The position numbers were made by a program, and so were the translations under genes. This document shows, in pieces, positions 18,611 through 28,260 of a stretch of 64,000 nucleotides of DNA. The notes below the pieces were generated by a model. The model was not told the DNA's origin. It saw only the letters and a program-made list of their open reading frames with translations, and made no database searches. Source of the stretch: JACCXG01 sp963717745 (lineage in GTDB: Bacteria; Acidobacteriota; Vicinamibacteria; Vicinamibacterales; 2-12-FULL-66-21). The DNA is taken from the NCBI GenBank assembly GCA_963717745.1, contig CAVQXJ010000003.1:186001-250000 (forward strand). The letters are read 5' to 3'. Every line of letters begins with the position of its first letter. The stretch's first letter is position 1.

Positions 18611-19129
18611 ATGACCGATGCGTTGAAGGCCCGAATCCGCCATGTGCCCGACTTTCCCAAGGCGGGAATCCTGTTCTACGACATCACGACGCTGCTGCGC
18701 GACCCCGAAGGGTTCCGCATCGCCATCGATCGGATCGCCGCGCCATTTGCCGGTGAGCGGATCGATCTGGTGGTGGGCATCGAGAGCCGTGGGTTCATTC
18801 TCGGGAGCGCCGTGGCGGATCGTCTCGGCGCCGGGTTCGTTCCAGTGCGCAAGCTTGGGAAGCTGCCGGCTCCGTGCATCAGCGCCAGTTACGCGCTGGA
18901 ATACGGCACCGACAGCCTGGAGGTGCACCGCGATGCCATCTCGGCCGGGCAGCGGGTGCTCATCGTCGACGACCTGCTCGCTACCGGCGGAACCGCGGCC
19001 GCGGCGGTGCAGCTCGTGAAGCAACTGAAAGGTGTGCTTGCGGGGCTCGCGTTCCTGATCGAACTGGTCGGGCTCGACGGACGGTCGAAGCTCGAAGGGG
19101 AGCAGGTCCACGTGGTCCTGTCCTACTGA
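18611..19129 (+). CDS. apt: Adenine phosphoribosyltransferase
   Basis: A 172-residue purine salvage enzyme that makes AMP from adenine and PRPP. The N-terminal RHVPDFPKAGILFYDITTLL, the flexible loop region FVPVRKLGKLPAP and the PRPP-binding motif VLIVDDLLATGGTAAA are all family-typical. It probably shares a transcript with acyP and is followed at once by a tRNA gene. Confidence 0.97.
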   Translation: MTDALKARIRHVPDFPKAGILFYDITTLLRDPEGFRIAIDRIAAPFAGERIDLVVGIESRGFILGSAVADRLGAGFVPVRKLGKLPAPCISASYALEYGTDSLEVHRDAISAGQRVLIVDDLLATGGTAAAAVQLVKQLKGVLAGLAFLIELVGLDGRSKLEGEQVHVVLSY

Positions 19130-19138
19130 ACTGTGCGG

Positions 19139-19144
19139 TAAAAT
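19139..19144 (+). promoter_or_regulatory. Candidate -10 box of the tRNA-Arg gene
   Basis: TAAAAT lies 18 bp before the mature tRNA 5' end, giving a start site near 19151. The -35 region shows no good match. Confidence 0.4.
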
Positions 19145-19161
19145 AGGCTGTTTTTGCCGTC

Positions 19162-19238
19162 GCGCCCGTAGCTCAGCAGGATAGAGCATCGGTTTCCTAA
19201 ACCGGGGGTCGCAGGTTCGAGACCTGCCGGGCGCACCA
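19162..19238 (+). tRNA. tRNA-Arg (anticodon CCU)
   Basis: A full cloverleaf can be drawn. The acceptor stem gcgcccg pairs with cgggcgc (ending 19234), then discriminator A and an encoded CCA (19236-19238). The anticodon loop ttcctaa has CCT at positions 34-36, reading AGG. The T arm gcagg-ttcgaga-cctgc is at 19211-19227. Confidence 0.95.
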
Positions 19239-19269
19239 ACCTTCGCTCGCGGTGAATCTCGCTGGCGAG

Positions 19270-19336
19270 CTACGGCTGGCAAGCCGTAGTCGGTCGCCCA
19301 GTGCGAATACGGCGAGCACGGCTGGCAAGCCATTGG
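19270..19336. repeat. Hairpin and repeated CGGCTGGCAAGCC units after the tRNA
   Basis: ctacggct (19270-19277) and agccgtag (19282-19289) form a perfect hairpin. The unit acggctggcaagcc occurs here and again near 19319. This may terminate the tRNA transcript, though no U-run follows. Confidence 0.5.
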
Positions 19337-19374
19337 CTCACGCGGACGGTTGGAACCAGCTTATCGAGGATTAG

Positions 19375-20118
19375 ATGAAGGCTACTGAACGTCACAAGCT
19401 CAAAGAGAACGAATTCGCCACGGGTGTGGCCCACGCCAAGGACGCCATGCAGAGCCGGCAGGGTGACATCACCAAGATTGTCCTGGTCCTGCTGGTGCTG
19501 CTCGTTGCGGTAGGGGGGTATGGCTGGTGGCGGAGCGCCCGCGAGAACCAGGCGAATGGAGCGCTGGCCGGCGCACTCGCGGTCTACGAGATGCCGGTCG
19601 TGCCGGTCGCGCCCCCCGCACCCGGAAGCCCGCCGCCGGTCCCGCAGCCGGGCACGTTCCAGACCGAGCAGCAGAAGCTCGACGCGTCGCTCCCGAAGTT
19701 CCTCGAGGCGGCGAACGCCTACCCGAATTCCGCGGCTGGAATCGCGGCGCGGTTCCATGCGGCGGCGATTCTGGCGGCGCAGGGCAAACACGCCGAGGCC
19801 GAGCAGCGCTACCAGGAAGTGGTGGACAAGGCAGGAACCACGATCTACGCGCGCACCGCGCGCCTGGGGATGGCCGAATCGCAGATCGCGCAGGGGAAGT
19901 TCGAGAACGCGATCACTGTCTATTCAGAGTTGAGCCGCGATACGACTTCGACGCTGCCGCTCGACAGCGTGCTCATGCATCTCGGCCGCGCCTACGCCCG
20001 CGCGGGGAAGAAGGCGGAAGCCACGCAATCGTTCAAGCGCGTGGTCGACGAGTTCCCGCAGTCGGCCTACGCCGCTGATGCACGCCGAGAGATGGAGGAG
20101 ACCAAAAAACCGTCCTAG
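19375..20118 (+). CDS. Single-span TPR protein (YfgM-like)
   Basis: A 247-residue protein with a short basic cytoplasmic segment (KATERHKLKENEF), one membrane helix (about residues 33-51, VLVLLVLLVAVGGYGWW) and a periplasmic helical part with TPR-like repeats (AAILAAQGKHAEAEQRYQEVV, ARLGMAESQIAQGKFENAI, LGRAYARAGKKAEATQSFKRVV). The arrangement matches YfgM/PpiD-type ancillary factors of the Sec translocon or TPR envelope proteins. It is followed by a convergent PilZ gene. Confidence 0.8.
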   Translation: MKATERHKLKENEFATGVAHAKDAMQSRQGDITKIVLVLLVLLVAVGGYGWWRSARENQANGALAGALAVYEMPVVPVAPPAPGSPPPVPQPGTFQTEQQKLDASLPKFLEAANAYPNSAAGIAARFHAAAILAAQGKHAEAEQRYQEVVDKAGTTIYARTARLGMAESQIAQGKFENAITVYSELSRDTTSTLPLDSVLMHLGRAYARAGKKAEATQSFKRVVDEFPQSAYAADARREMEETKKPS

Positions 20119-20130
20119 ACGGCGGCGCGA

Positions 20131-20547
20131 CTACGCGGAGAGCGTTTCGGGCGTGGCGACCACCCTCGGCTGCCGCTTCGGTTCGACCAGGAGCCGCAGG
20201 GCGTACTCGGTCGGCGCGCCGGTGCGTGGACTGGTTTCGCCGACCCGGAACACCGCCGACAACACGTTCGACCCCCGCAGCGCCGGCGGCAGGTCAGTGC
20301 GGCTCCGCGCCGACTTGTCGACCTGGAAATACACGATCCGGTACAGCGGAATCGCCGGGCCCTGCAGGCACTCCACGGCCACCCCGGACTCACTGACGTC
20401 CTTGGTGAGGACCGACGCCATCCGGGTGGTGCCCTTGGCATCCTTCCAGACAATCTGACCGGGAACCGAAACCGGCCGCCGTTCGGCGATGCGATTGTCG
20501 CAGCGGTGGGTATTCGTGCCTTGAACCAGTCGGAGTCTCTGTTCCAT
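20131..20547 (-). CDS. PilZ-domain protein
   Basis: A 138-residue protein whose core is PilZ-like: RRPVSVPGQIVWKD, then TKDVSESGVAVEC in place of the usual DxSxxG c-di-GMP motif, and a beta-rich C-terminal half. The opening is RIAERRPV, and the RxxxR half of the binding signature is therefore plausible. I take ATG 20547 (MEQRLRLVQG); upstream residues in frame look non-coding. Two ATAC-N3-GTAT palindromes lie 156-202 bp upstream, overlapping the 3' end of the sigma-54 activator gene, which may regulate it. Confidence 0.72.
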   Translation of the reverse strand: MEQRLRLVQGTNTHRCDNRIAERRPVSVPGQIVWKDAKGTTRMASVLTKDVSESGVAVECLQGPAIPLYRIVYFQVDKSARSRTDLPPALRGSNVLSAVFRVGETSPRTGAPTEYALRLLVEPKRQPRVVATPETLSA

Positions 20548-20702
20548 CAGTGCCCTCGTGAGTTGTTCGCAGTGCCAGGGATAGATCCAAGGCGCGCACC
20601 CGAAACCGAGCCGAGGCCTCAGTCGTCGAGACGATGCCGGCAAGCCCTTTGTAATCAGCTTGTTATCTAGGATTTCGATGGTCTGTGGAGGCGAGGCAGG
20701 CT

Positions 20703-20717
20703 GGATACACGGTATCC
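20703..20717. promoter_or_regulatory. Palindrome GGATAC-N3-GTATCC, site 1
   Basis: GGATACACGGTATCC is a perfect inverted repeat with a three-base centre. It lies upstream of the PilZ gene and is spaced 32 bp centre to centre from site 2. The same ATAC-N3-GTAT core occurs at the start of the neighbouring activator gene, suggesting binding by its Fis-type domain. Confidence 0.6.
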
Positions 20718-20734
20718 GATAGGGGTGCTCTACT

Positions 20735-20749
20735 GGATACTGCGTATCC
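20735..20749. promoter_or_regulatory. Palindrome GGATAC-N3-GTATCC, site 2
   Basis: GGATACTGCGTATCC is a second perfect palindrome of the same type and touches the stop codon of the minus-strand activator gene (20749-20751). With site 1 it makes a pair on nearly the same helix face, about three turns apart. Confidence 0.6.
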
Positions 20750-23660
20750 TAGAGGGCGCGCTTGAGGTCGGCGACGCCGAGGCGTTCCATCTTCAGATAG
20801 AGGCCCCGGCGCGTCAGACCGAGGCTCCTCGCCGTCTCCGAAATGTTGCCGCCGGCGCGTTCGAGCGCCTTTTCAATCAGCTCCCGCTCCAGTTTCTCGA
20901 CCGCGGCGGCAAGCGTGGTGCGGCGGGCCCGCCCCGGCGACGACCCGCCGTCGTCGATCGAGCCGGCGAGCGCCGGCGACAGCATGTCAGGGGTGATCGG
21001 GCCCCCGCTCGGCGCGAGCGCGACCGCCCTCTGCACTTCGTTCCGCAGCTGCCGCACGTTGCCCGGCCAGGGGAAGGCGTCGAACAAATCGAGCGTTTCC
21101 TGGCTCAGACGCAACCCCGGTTTCCCCAGCCGGTCGGACGACTCACGCAGGAAGAACGTGCTCAGATGGGCGATCTCTTCCCGCCGTTCGCGCAGCGGCG
21201 GGATGTGGATGCGGATCACGCTCAGCCGATAGAACAGATCTTCGCGGAACGTGCCCTCCGCGACCCGCTGCTCGAGGTCGGCATTGGTCGCGGCCACGAC
21301 CCGGACATCGACAGTCTGTGGACGGGTCTCGCCGACCGGCAGCACCTCGCCCTGTTCGAGAAAGCGCAGCAGCTTGGGCTGGACGTCGAGCGGCAGGTCG
21401 CCGACCTCGTCCAGGAATAGCGTGCCGCCGACCGCGGTACGGAGCACGCCGGGCTGGTCGGCAACCGCGCCGGTGAAACTGCCGCGGCGATGGCCGAACA
21501 GCTGGCTGTCGGCGAGCTCCCGCGTGGCGCTGGTGCAGTTGTAGGGCAGGAACATGCGGCCATGCCGCAACGAGCCGGCGTGAATGGCGCGCGCGACGAG
21601 ATCCTTGCCGGTTCCGCTCTCGCCGGTGATCAGGACCGTCAGATCGTTGCCCTGCAGGCGCTGAATCTGGTCCGCCACCCGCTGCATCGGCGCACTGGCG
21701 CAGATGAAGCCAGGCAGCAGCGGCTCGAGCTTCCGCTCGAGGACCGTCGTCGCGACCTCGACCGGACGTTCGCGGGCCTCGCAGAGGTCGAACCCCTGCC
21801 GGAGCACGGCGCAGAGCATCCGGAACCGGCCGCTCACGGCCACGCTGATCGGCCGCGTGCTCGAAATCGGCGGCAAACCGCGGCCCGGCGACGCTGCGGC
21901 CGAGCGACTCGACGATGAAGCCGGGCGCGGTGCCGGGCGCGGCGCGCATCGCGGCGGCCGCGAGTTGATGGGCGCGGTCGACGTCGGCGCCGGCGGCCCC
22001 CAGCACCTTGAGCTGGTTCATGCCGGTCTGCACGAAGACCACCGCGCACTGCGCGTCGCAGCCTTCCAGTGCCGCGGTCGCGCCTTCGCGAGCCAGCAGC
22101 GCCGGCATCACCGAGGCATCCACAATCCGCCGCACCAGCGCGTCGTCTCCATCGACCTGCACGCCGACGTAGCCGCCAGTCGCTGCGGCCGGGACTTCCC
22201 TGAGCGCGGTCTCGGTATCGGCCAGTTCCGGCGCCGCGCGGAGTGAGGAGAACAGCTGCTGCGCATCGGTCAAATAGCGGGTCGCGCGCGATCTGGCACC
22301 GGCAGACGCGGCCAGCCGGCCGAGCTCCAGATAGCTGAGTCCAGCCTGATACCGCTCTCCCAGGAGCTCGAAGATGCTGACGCTCTGGCCGAAATCGTGG
22401 TACGCGTCGGTGGCGCGCCCCTCGACCGCGCGCACGCGCCCACGAAGCCGGAGGAACTCGCCCCAGGTCCCGCTCATAGTGCCCGGTTTGATGCGCAGCG
22501 CGACGCTCTCCAACCGTTCCTGGCACTCGCCGCTGGCCCCGGTGGCGAGGAGCGCTTCAATCGCGATCAGCTCGCCGAGGATCGCGTAAACCGCCGGAAT
22601 GCCTTCCATCGAAGCGATGTCGTTGCCCATCGACAGTGCGGCGCGCGCCTGTCCGCGGCGGAGCGTCAGCGCGCGCTTCCAGAACGCGCAGTCCCCAGTC
22701 GTACCAGCGCGCCGTCTGGGTCCCGTACTCGCCGTAGGCATCCTTGGCCCGTACGATCGCGCGAGCCGCCTCCTCGAGGTCTCCCCGAATGAGGTGGATC
22801 TGGGCGAGCGTGTCGAAGACGCCGCCGGTCGTCTCCCGCATGAAGCGCATCGGGCTGCGGACGTCGAGGGCGCGGTTCAGGGTCTCCTCCGCGCGGCTGA
22901 GATCCCCGACCCGCACGTAAATCTGCCCCAGCGACGCCAAGGCGATGCCGAGGCCGTGGGGCGTGCCGGACTCCCGCTGGAGCTCGACGCTGCGCTCGGC
23001 CAGCGCCAGGGCCTCCTCGTGGCGATGCTGGAGCGAGGCGACGTTCGCCTGATTCCCGTAAATCGTCGCCAGGACGTCGCCAGCCTGCACGGCGACCGCC
23101 AGCCGCTCTGCATGGCGCATCGCGACCAGCGCTTCCTCGAGACGGCCTTCCTGAGCCAGCGAGACGCCCGTCAGCGAGTGCACCATCGCCAGGTACCGCC
23201 GATCCCCGGCGGCGTGCAGGGCGGAGGCGGCAGCAGTGAGATGCTCCCGGACAATGGCGCTGTCGCCGACCTGCCGGTAGCAGATCCCCAGCTCGTAGTG
23301 GGAAAGGCCGATCGACCGCGAGTCGTGGGCGCGCTCGGCCAGTTTCAGGGCTTTGGTCAGGAACGCGACGCCGCGTGACGCTTCGCCGCGTGCCGTCGCC
23401 ACCCGGCCATGCATCCGCCAGAGGTCGGAGAGACGGGCAGGATCCGCCCGCTCGCGGGCGTCGGGCGGCCGGCCGAGCGCCTCGGTCGCCTGGCGCAGGT
23501 CATCCTGGAGCAGCCAGGCCTCCGCCAGAGCACACCGGATCTGGATCTGGTCGTCGCGGACGAGACCGGGCTGCCGCAGCGCGCGGATCAGGAGCGAGGA
23601 GGCCTCGGCGCCGTGGCCTTGCTCCAGAGCCGAAAGCGCGCGGTCGTATAGCTCCGCCAT
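20749..23660 (-). CDS. TPR-AAA+ sigma-54-dependent activator (two frameshifts)
   Basis: About 970 residues if two single-base shifts, near 22685 and 21850, are closed. The N-terminal third holds TPR repeats (for example ALAEAWLLQDDLRQATEAL, LSHYELGICYRQVGDSAIV), followed by a sensory-looking middle region. The AAA+ domain has Walker A GESGTGKD, the sigma-54-contact loop as GSFTGA (Ala to Ser of GAFTGA), LFLDEVGDLP and FREDLFYRLSV. The C-terminus is a Fis-type helix-turn-helix (GGNISETARSLGLTRRGLYLKM). It activates RpoN-dependent promoters; rpoN itself lies at 52963. Start ATG 23660 (MAELYDRAL). Palindromes at both ends of the gene suggest autoregulation. Confidence 0.85.
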
Positions 23661-23669
23661 ACGGGCAGA

Positions 23670-23684
23670 GTATACGTGGTATAC
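23670..23684. promoter_or_regulatory. Palindrome GTATAC-N3-GTATAC, site 3
   Basis: GTATACGTGGTATAC lies 10 bp before the start codon of the activator gene and shares the ATAC-N3-GTAT core with sites 1 and 2. Placement over the ribosome-binding or promoter region fits autorepression. Confidence 0.58.
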
Positions 23685-23692
23685 AGCCAGCC

Positions 23693-23707
23693 GGATACCG
23701 GGTAGCA
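23693..23707. promoter_or_regulatory. Degenerate palindrome GGATAC-N3-GTAGCA, site 4
   Basis: GGATACCGGGTAGCA keeps one full half-site and most of the other. It is 23 bp centre to centre from site 3, so both ends of the gene carry paired sites. Confidence 0.42.
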
Positions 23708-23727
23708 AGTAAACAGCGCTTGGGTCT

Positions 23728-23878
23728 CGAGACGCCGGAGGTGGATCGAGGCACCGGATCTCAAAAACGGAGCAACGGAGATAACGAAGGGAACGGAAAA
23801 GAAATACTTTGTTTTCTTCGTTATCTCCGTTGCTCCGTTTTTTGAGATCCGGTACCTCGAACTACCTCCGCTGTCTCG
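23728..23878. repeat. Long inverted repeat, stem of about 44-66 bp
   Basis: 23746-23789 and 23816-23860 are reverse complements except for one extra T and one substitution, around a 26-base A/T-rich loop. The pairing continues outward more loosely to 23728 and 23878. Units such as ggagcaacggagataacg give it a repeated look. It ends 5 bp past the stop of the next minus-strand gene and precedes the activator gene. Confidence 0.85.
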
Positions 23879-23883
23879 AAGCC

Positions 23884-26722
23884 TCAGAACGCCCGGCCGA
23901 CGCGACCGAAGACGACCACATCGCGGTCCCGCGACCGACCCTCCCGCCGGATCGCGGTGCCCGCCGTGAACGTCATGGGCAGCCCGAAACCAATCACGGC
24001 GTCGGTGGAGATCTCAATCCCGAAGGAAGTACTGACGTCACGCCAGCGTGCGGCGTCCGTCCACGCCTGGCCGAGGTCGGCGAACACGGCGCCGTGGAAA
24101 TTGCGGACGAACAGCGGAACGGTCCCGACGCCGCGGCCGATCCGCAACAGGGGCAGACGGTAGTCGACGTTCAGTACTGCCGCGCGCGTGCCCCGGATCG
24201 CGTTCTCGCCGAAGCCGCGCATCAGCCCGATGGCGTCGACCCCGAAACCGAAGCCGCCGGACTGCGGCCCGTTGCCGGACGCGCTGAAGATCTGGTCGGC
24301 GGCCTCGTCGCCCCAGGACCCAGCCGCGGCGGCGCGAACCGCGAGCACCGCGTGGCGTGGCCCAAGCCGGCGGTAGTGACGCAGGTCGGCGGTCAGGGCG
24401 ATTCCGGTTCCCCGGACCGATGACGACGGATCCGAGTCCGCGGCCGCACGCGAGACCTCGGCGGTGACGCCGGCGCGCATCCCTTCTTCCGCGCTGATCG
24501 AGTAGCCGAACTGGTGCGCGTTGATGAACACGTAGCCGCCGCGCAGCGACCGCCGCGTCACCGCTGCCGTCACGGGCTCGACGCAGCCGTCACAGTCGAA
24601 CCGGTCATCGGCGACATGGACGGAAGCGAGCACCGATTGCGACGTTCGCACGCGGTGAAACGGCAGCACGAGACCGGCATCCGCTTCGCGGGTGCGCACC
24701 GTCCCCTCACGCCATGGATCGGTGTCGTCGGAGAACGCGGCGAACAGCGTCGGCCGCCAGCGGTCGTAGGCGTACGCCACCTGCCAGTCCGGCCGTGCAC
24801 GCGTGGACCACCCGGCCTCGACTCCGAAGGCGTGGCGGCCCAGCGCATCGGCCGATCCGGTCGCGGCGCCTACGACGAGCTCGTCGGCGTCGGATTCCAG
24901 GGTTGGGGTCCAGAACGTCGGAAGGAGAGTGCGCCGTGGCGAGTACCGGCCTGCCGATCTCCAGACCCGTGGCGAGGCCTCGACGCCGATCGGTCCTGGC
25001 GCCGGGTCCGCGGCGAGACGATGGTCCACTCCGCCTGCGCGAGATCCATCGAGAACAGGTCGTACCCGTCCGGCGTGTAGCCGACGAAGACCACCCGGCT
25101 GCCATCGGCGGCAACATCGGGTGATTGCGCGCTGGCGCCTGTGCCCTCGAGCCTCGACATCGTTCCGGTGGACAGTTCGAGGCGATGGATCCGAAACGGT
25201 TGGTCGCCGACGGCGGCGGAGAACAGTACCGCACTGCCATCGGGCATCCAGACGGGCCCACCACTGCGTCCACGGGACAACGCGGGCAGCTCGCGGACCT
25301 GCCGGCTGGCGACGTCGATCACCGCAAGCGTCGCGGCGCCCCCGCGGTGACGCCGCTCGACGACGATCGAGCGGCCGTCGGGCGACCAGCGGGGCAGCGC
25401 GTAGTCGACGACGGCCCGCTCAACAGGATCTGCGGCGTCGCCGTCCCGCCCGCGGCTGGCAGCGTGAAGATCGCGAGCGCCCGTCGATCGGCCATCTGGA
25501 TCGTGCAGACCACCGACGTGCCGTCTCGCGCGACGTCCGGGTCGGCGGCGCGCGCTTCCTGTGTCACCCGGTGCCGCCGGCCGGTACGGGGATCCACAAC
25601 GTAGATGTCCGACTGCAACGCGACACTCCGCACCAGGTCGAGCTCGTCGAGCACCAGACGATCCCCGGCCAGGCCGATGGCCCCGCCGAGGTACCGCTTC
25701 GCGACAAGGCGCGGCGACGCAGCTCCGGGCGGCAGAACCATCAAGGCCGGGAAGTCGTGCGGCGTCGACAGACGAGTAGAAGAGATGACCATCGGCGCGG
25801 AGGCGCGGCGTGGCCACGCGGAATCCCTGGTGCGTCAACCGCACCGCGCGGTCGGGCGGCGACGTCGTCGGCGGCAGCTTTCGTAGCGCCCTCGAAATCC
25901 TTCCACAGCTGGCCGAGCGACTTGCCGAAGACCTTCTTGTAGGCACGCGAGCCCAGGTAGGGAATCCGTCGGCTGGTTTCGGCGGTGAGCCGCCGGATCG
26001 AGTCGTCGCCGTAGGTGCGGGCGAGAAACTCGTGAAAGTAGGCGCCGTACAGATAGGGTCCGTTGCCGCCCGGCCAGTCGACGTTGCCGCCGCTGGCGCG
26101 ATCGATCGGCTCGAAACGCCCCGCTGCGGCAGCACGATTCAACATCACTGCGAAGTCGCCGGCGAGCACCCGTCCCTCGTGGGTCTGACGGCTCTCCTGC
26201 CAGGTGGCCAGCCCTTCGATCCCCCAGATCGGCTGGTAGAGGTTGGGGAACAGCACCGGCAGGCGGCCGAAGCCGCGGCGCAGTCCCTGAATCCAGCCGC
26301 CGGCGCGACTGAGGTGGGCGATGTGCGTGTACTCGTGAACGAAGACCAGATACAGCCAGTCGGCCGAGTTGCCGATCCCGCTCTCCACTGGCGGCGCGGC
26401 CGCGCTGATCTCGATGGTGTTGTAGGGAAGCGGCGTCGCCCAGCCGTTCGACAGATCGTGCTGATCGACCAGGATGACTTGAACCCGGCCCACCGCGGCG
26501 CCGACCGCCGCATCCACTTTGGCGGCTTCGGCCTCGACGAATCCGGCGAGCCGGTCGCGCCAGCGCTTCCTCGCGCTGATGGAAATGAATGTCGAACCGG
26601 CGCGTCGAAATCGTCCGGAACCGCAGCCGCGGATCGTACCGGGTCGCGGCTGCGGCGACCAACGGGAGGGCCAGCAGCGCGGCCACCAGCGCCCAGACCG
26701 CCGCTGACGCGCGGCCACTCAC
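23884..26722 (-). CDS. Metalloprotease-like, PD40 propeller and outer-membrane barrel protein (frameshifted)
   Basis: About 945 residues, reading through shifts near 26585, 25860, 25765, 25395 and 25015. After a signal (AVWALVAALLALPLVAAAA) comes a gluzincin-like domain with zinc motif HEYTH (codons 26323-26337) and downstream GIEGLATWQE, which would supply the third ligand. Then WD40/PD40-like repeats (PRWSPDGRSIVVER, GPVWMPDGSAVLFS, SPDVAADGSRVVFVGYTPDGYDLF), and finally a beta-barrel with NVDYRLPLLRIGRG and a terminal GRVGRAF, like surface-antigen/BamA barrels. Start GTG 26722 overlaps the upstream stop, so it is coupled to the solute-binding lipoprotein gene. Substrate unknown. Confidence 0.72.
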
Positions 26723-28260
26723 CGCGATGCCGCCGTCACTCGACGCACGTCCTTCAGAAACGCGAAATCCGCGATCGGAGACAACGAGACGCCTTCGATA
26801 TCAGGCTGGAAGACCGCGACGTTGGTGCGATACCACAGCGGCAGATACGGCACATCGGCAGCGATGATGCGCTGCGCGCGGCCGTAGAGCGCCTTGCGTT
26901 CTTCTTCAACCTGCGACGCCGCGGCCGCGTCAATCAACCGGTCGACTTCGGCATTCACGTAGTGGACGCGATTCAGGCCGACCGGCGGCTGCTGCGACGA
27001 ATGGAAGACCCGGCGCAGCATGTCCGGATCGGTCACGCCGACGAACACCGCGGTGTAGAGCTGGAAATTGCCGCGGACGATGTCGGCGAAGAGCGTCTGC
27101 GTCTCCGTCGAGCGCACGTCGAGGCGAATGCCGACGTCCGCGAGGTCGTGCTGGATCGCCGCGGCCTGCAGACGATAGATCTCGGAGGTCGACGTGCGGA
27201 TCGTCAGCGTCAGGCGCGTGGCCGGCCCGTCGCCGTCGGGATCGCGGAGTCCCGCGGCGTCGAGCAGACGCTTCGCCTCGTCTCGATCGTGGCGGAAGGC
27301 GAACACCGCCGGCTCGAACGCCCACGACATCGGCGGCACGATGCCGACCGCAGACGAGCCGAGGCCGCGGCGAAGATACTCGACAATCGCCTCGCGATTG
27401 ACCGCGAATCCGATCGCCTGCCGCACCTCGGGCTTCGACAATTCCGGATGGCGGAGGTTCAACCCGATGTAGGCGTAGTCGGTACCGTCAGCGGTCACTT
27501 TTCTCAGCCGGCCCTCGGCGCCGAGCTGCCAGACGATATCCGGGGACAGGTCGTTGACGACGAGATCGACGCTGCCTTTCCGCAGCTCGAGACCGCGCAT
27601 CGTGTCGTCCGGCACGACCTTCATCACGATGCCGGCGTTCTTTGGCGCGCCACCCCAGTAGTCCTGAAACGGTGCGAGGACCAGCCGGTCGTCGGGCACG
27701 AACTCCGCCAGCTTGAACGGCCCGCTGCCAATCGGACTGCGCACGTTCGCCTGCCCGGATCCGTCCTGCACGATCCCCATCACCAGGTTGACCAGGAACG
27801 ACGAGGACGGCTGCTTGAGCGTGAAGCGGACCGTGTACGGCTCCAGCGCCGTCACCGAGCGCACAATCGCCCGATACGCACCGGATCGACCGCCGAACTT
27901 CGGATCGAGAAAGCTCGCAAAGGTATACGCGACATCCGCGGCGGTCAGCTCGCGGCCGTTGTGAAACCGCACGCCGCGCCGAATCCCGATCACGTAGGTG
28001 ACGTCGTCGGGCCGCAGCACCGATTCGGCCAGCTCCGGGATGACCCGCAGATCCGGCGCGATCTTGAACAGCGAGCTGAAGAGCAGCTGGTGCGCCTTCT
28101 GCGAGTACTCGTCAGTGCCGATGCGCGGGTCCAGGATGACGGGGGAGTTGGCGATCGCGATCACGATCGGGTCGGCCGGACCGGTCGGGCGGCCGCCACA
28201 TCCGGAGGCCATGCAGCACCCGAGCGCCGCGCCGAGCGCCACCGCGGTGCGGCACCTCAT
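26719..28260 (-). CDS. Solute-binding lipoprotein, peptide/nickel ABC type (SBP_bac_5)
   Basis: A 513-residue extracytoplasmic binding protein. The signal ends in ASGC (lipid-modified Cys21). Family features are SPVILDPRIGTDEY, VRFHNGRELTAADVAYTFASF, SPIGSGPFKLAEF, IGLNLRHPELSKPEVRQAIGFAVNRE and a C-terminal PYLPLWY. Relatives deliver oligopeptides to DppBC-type permeases, but no permease or ATPase gene is next to it. Its start overlaps the mutS stop (ATGA) and its stop overlaps the start of the protease-barrel gene, so all three are one translationally coupled set. Confidence 0.9.
   Translation of the reverse strand: MRCRTAVALGAALGCCMASGCGGRPTGPADPIVIAIANSPVILDPRIGTDEYSQKAHQLLFSSLFKIAPDLRVIPELAESVLRPDDVTYVIGIRRGVRFHNGRELTAADVAYTFASFLDPKFGGRSGAYRAIVRSVTALEPYTVRFTLKQPSSSFLVNLVMGIVQDGSGQANVRSPIGSGPFKLAEFVPDDRLVLAPFQDYWGGAPKNAGIVMKVVPDDTMRGLELRKGSVDLVVNDLSPDIVWQLGAEGRLRKVTADGTDYAYIGLNLRHPELSKPEVRQAIGFAVNREAIVEYLRRGLGSSAVGIVPPMSWAFEPAVFAFRHDRDEAKRLLDAAGLRDPDGDGPATRLTLTIRTSTSEIYRLQAAAIQHDLADVGIRLDVRSTETQTLFADIVRGNFQLYTAVFVGVTDPDMLRRVFHSSQQPPVGLNRVHYVNAEVDRLIDAAAASQVEEERKALYGRAQRIIAADVPYLPLWYRTNVAVFQPDIEGVSLSPIADFAFLKDVRRVTAASR

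Noticed and set aside
20548..20700. A sigma-54 (-24/-12) promoter for the PilZ gene
   Set aside because: tggcac occurs on the minus strand near 20575, but no TTGC lies at the required distance; no GG-N10-GC match was convincing.
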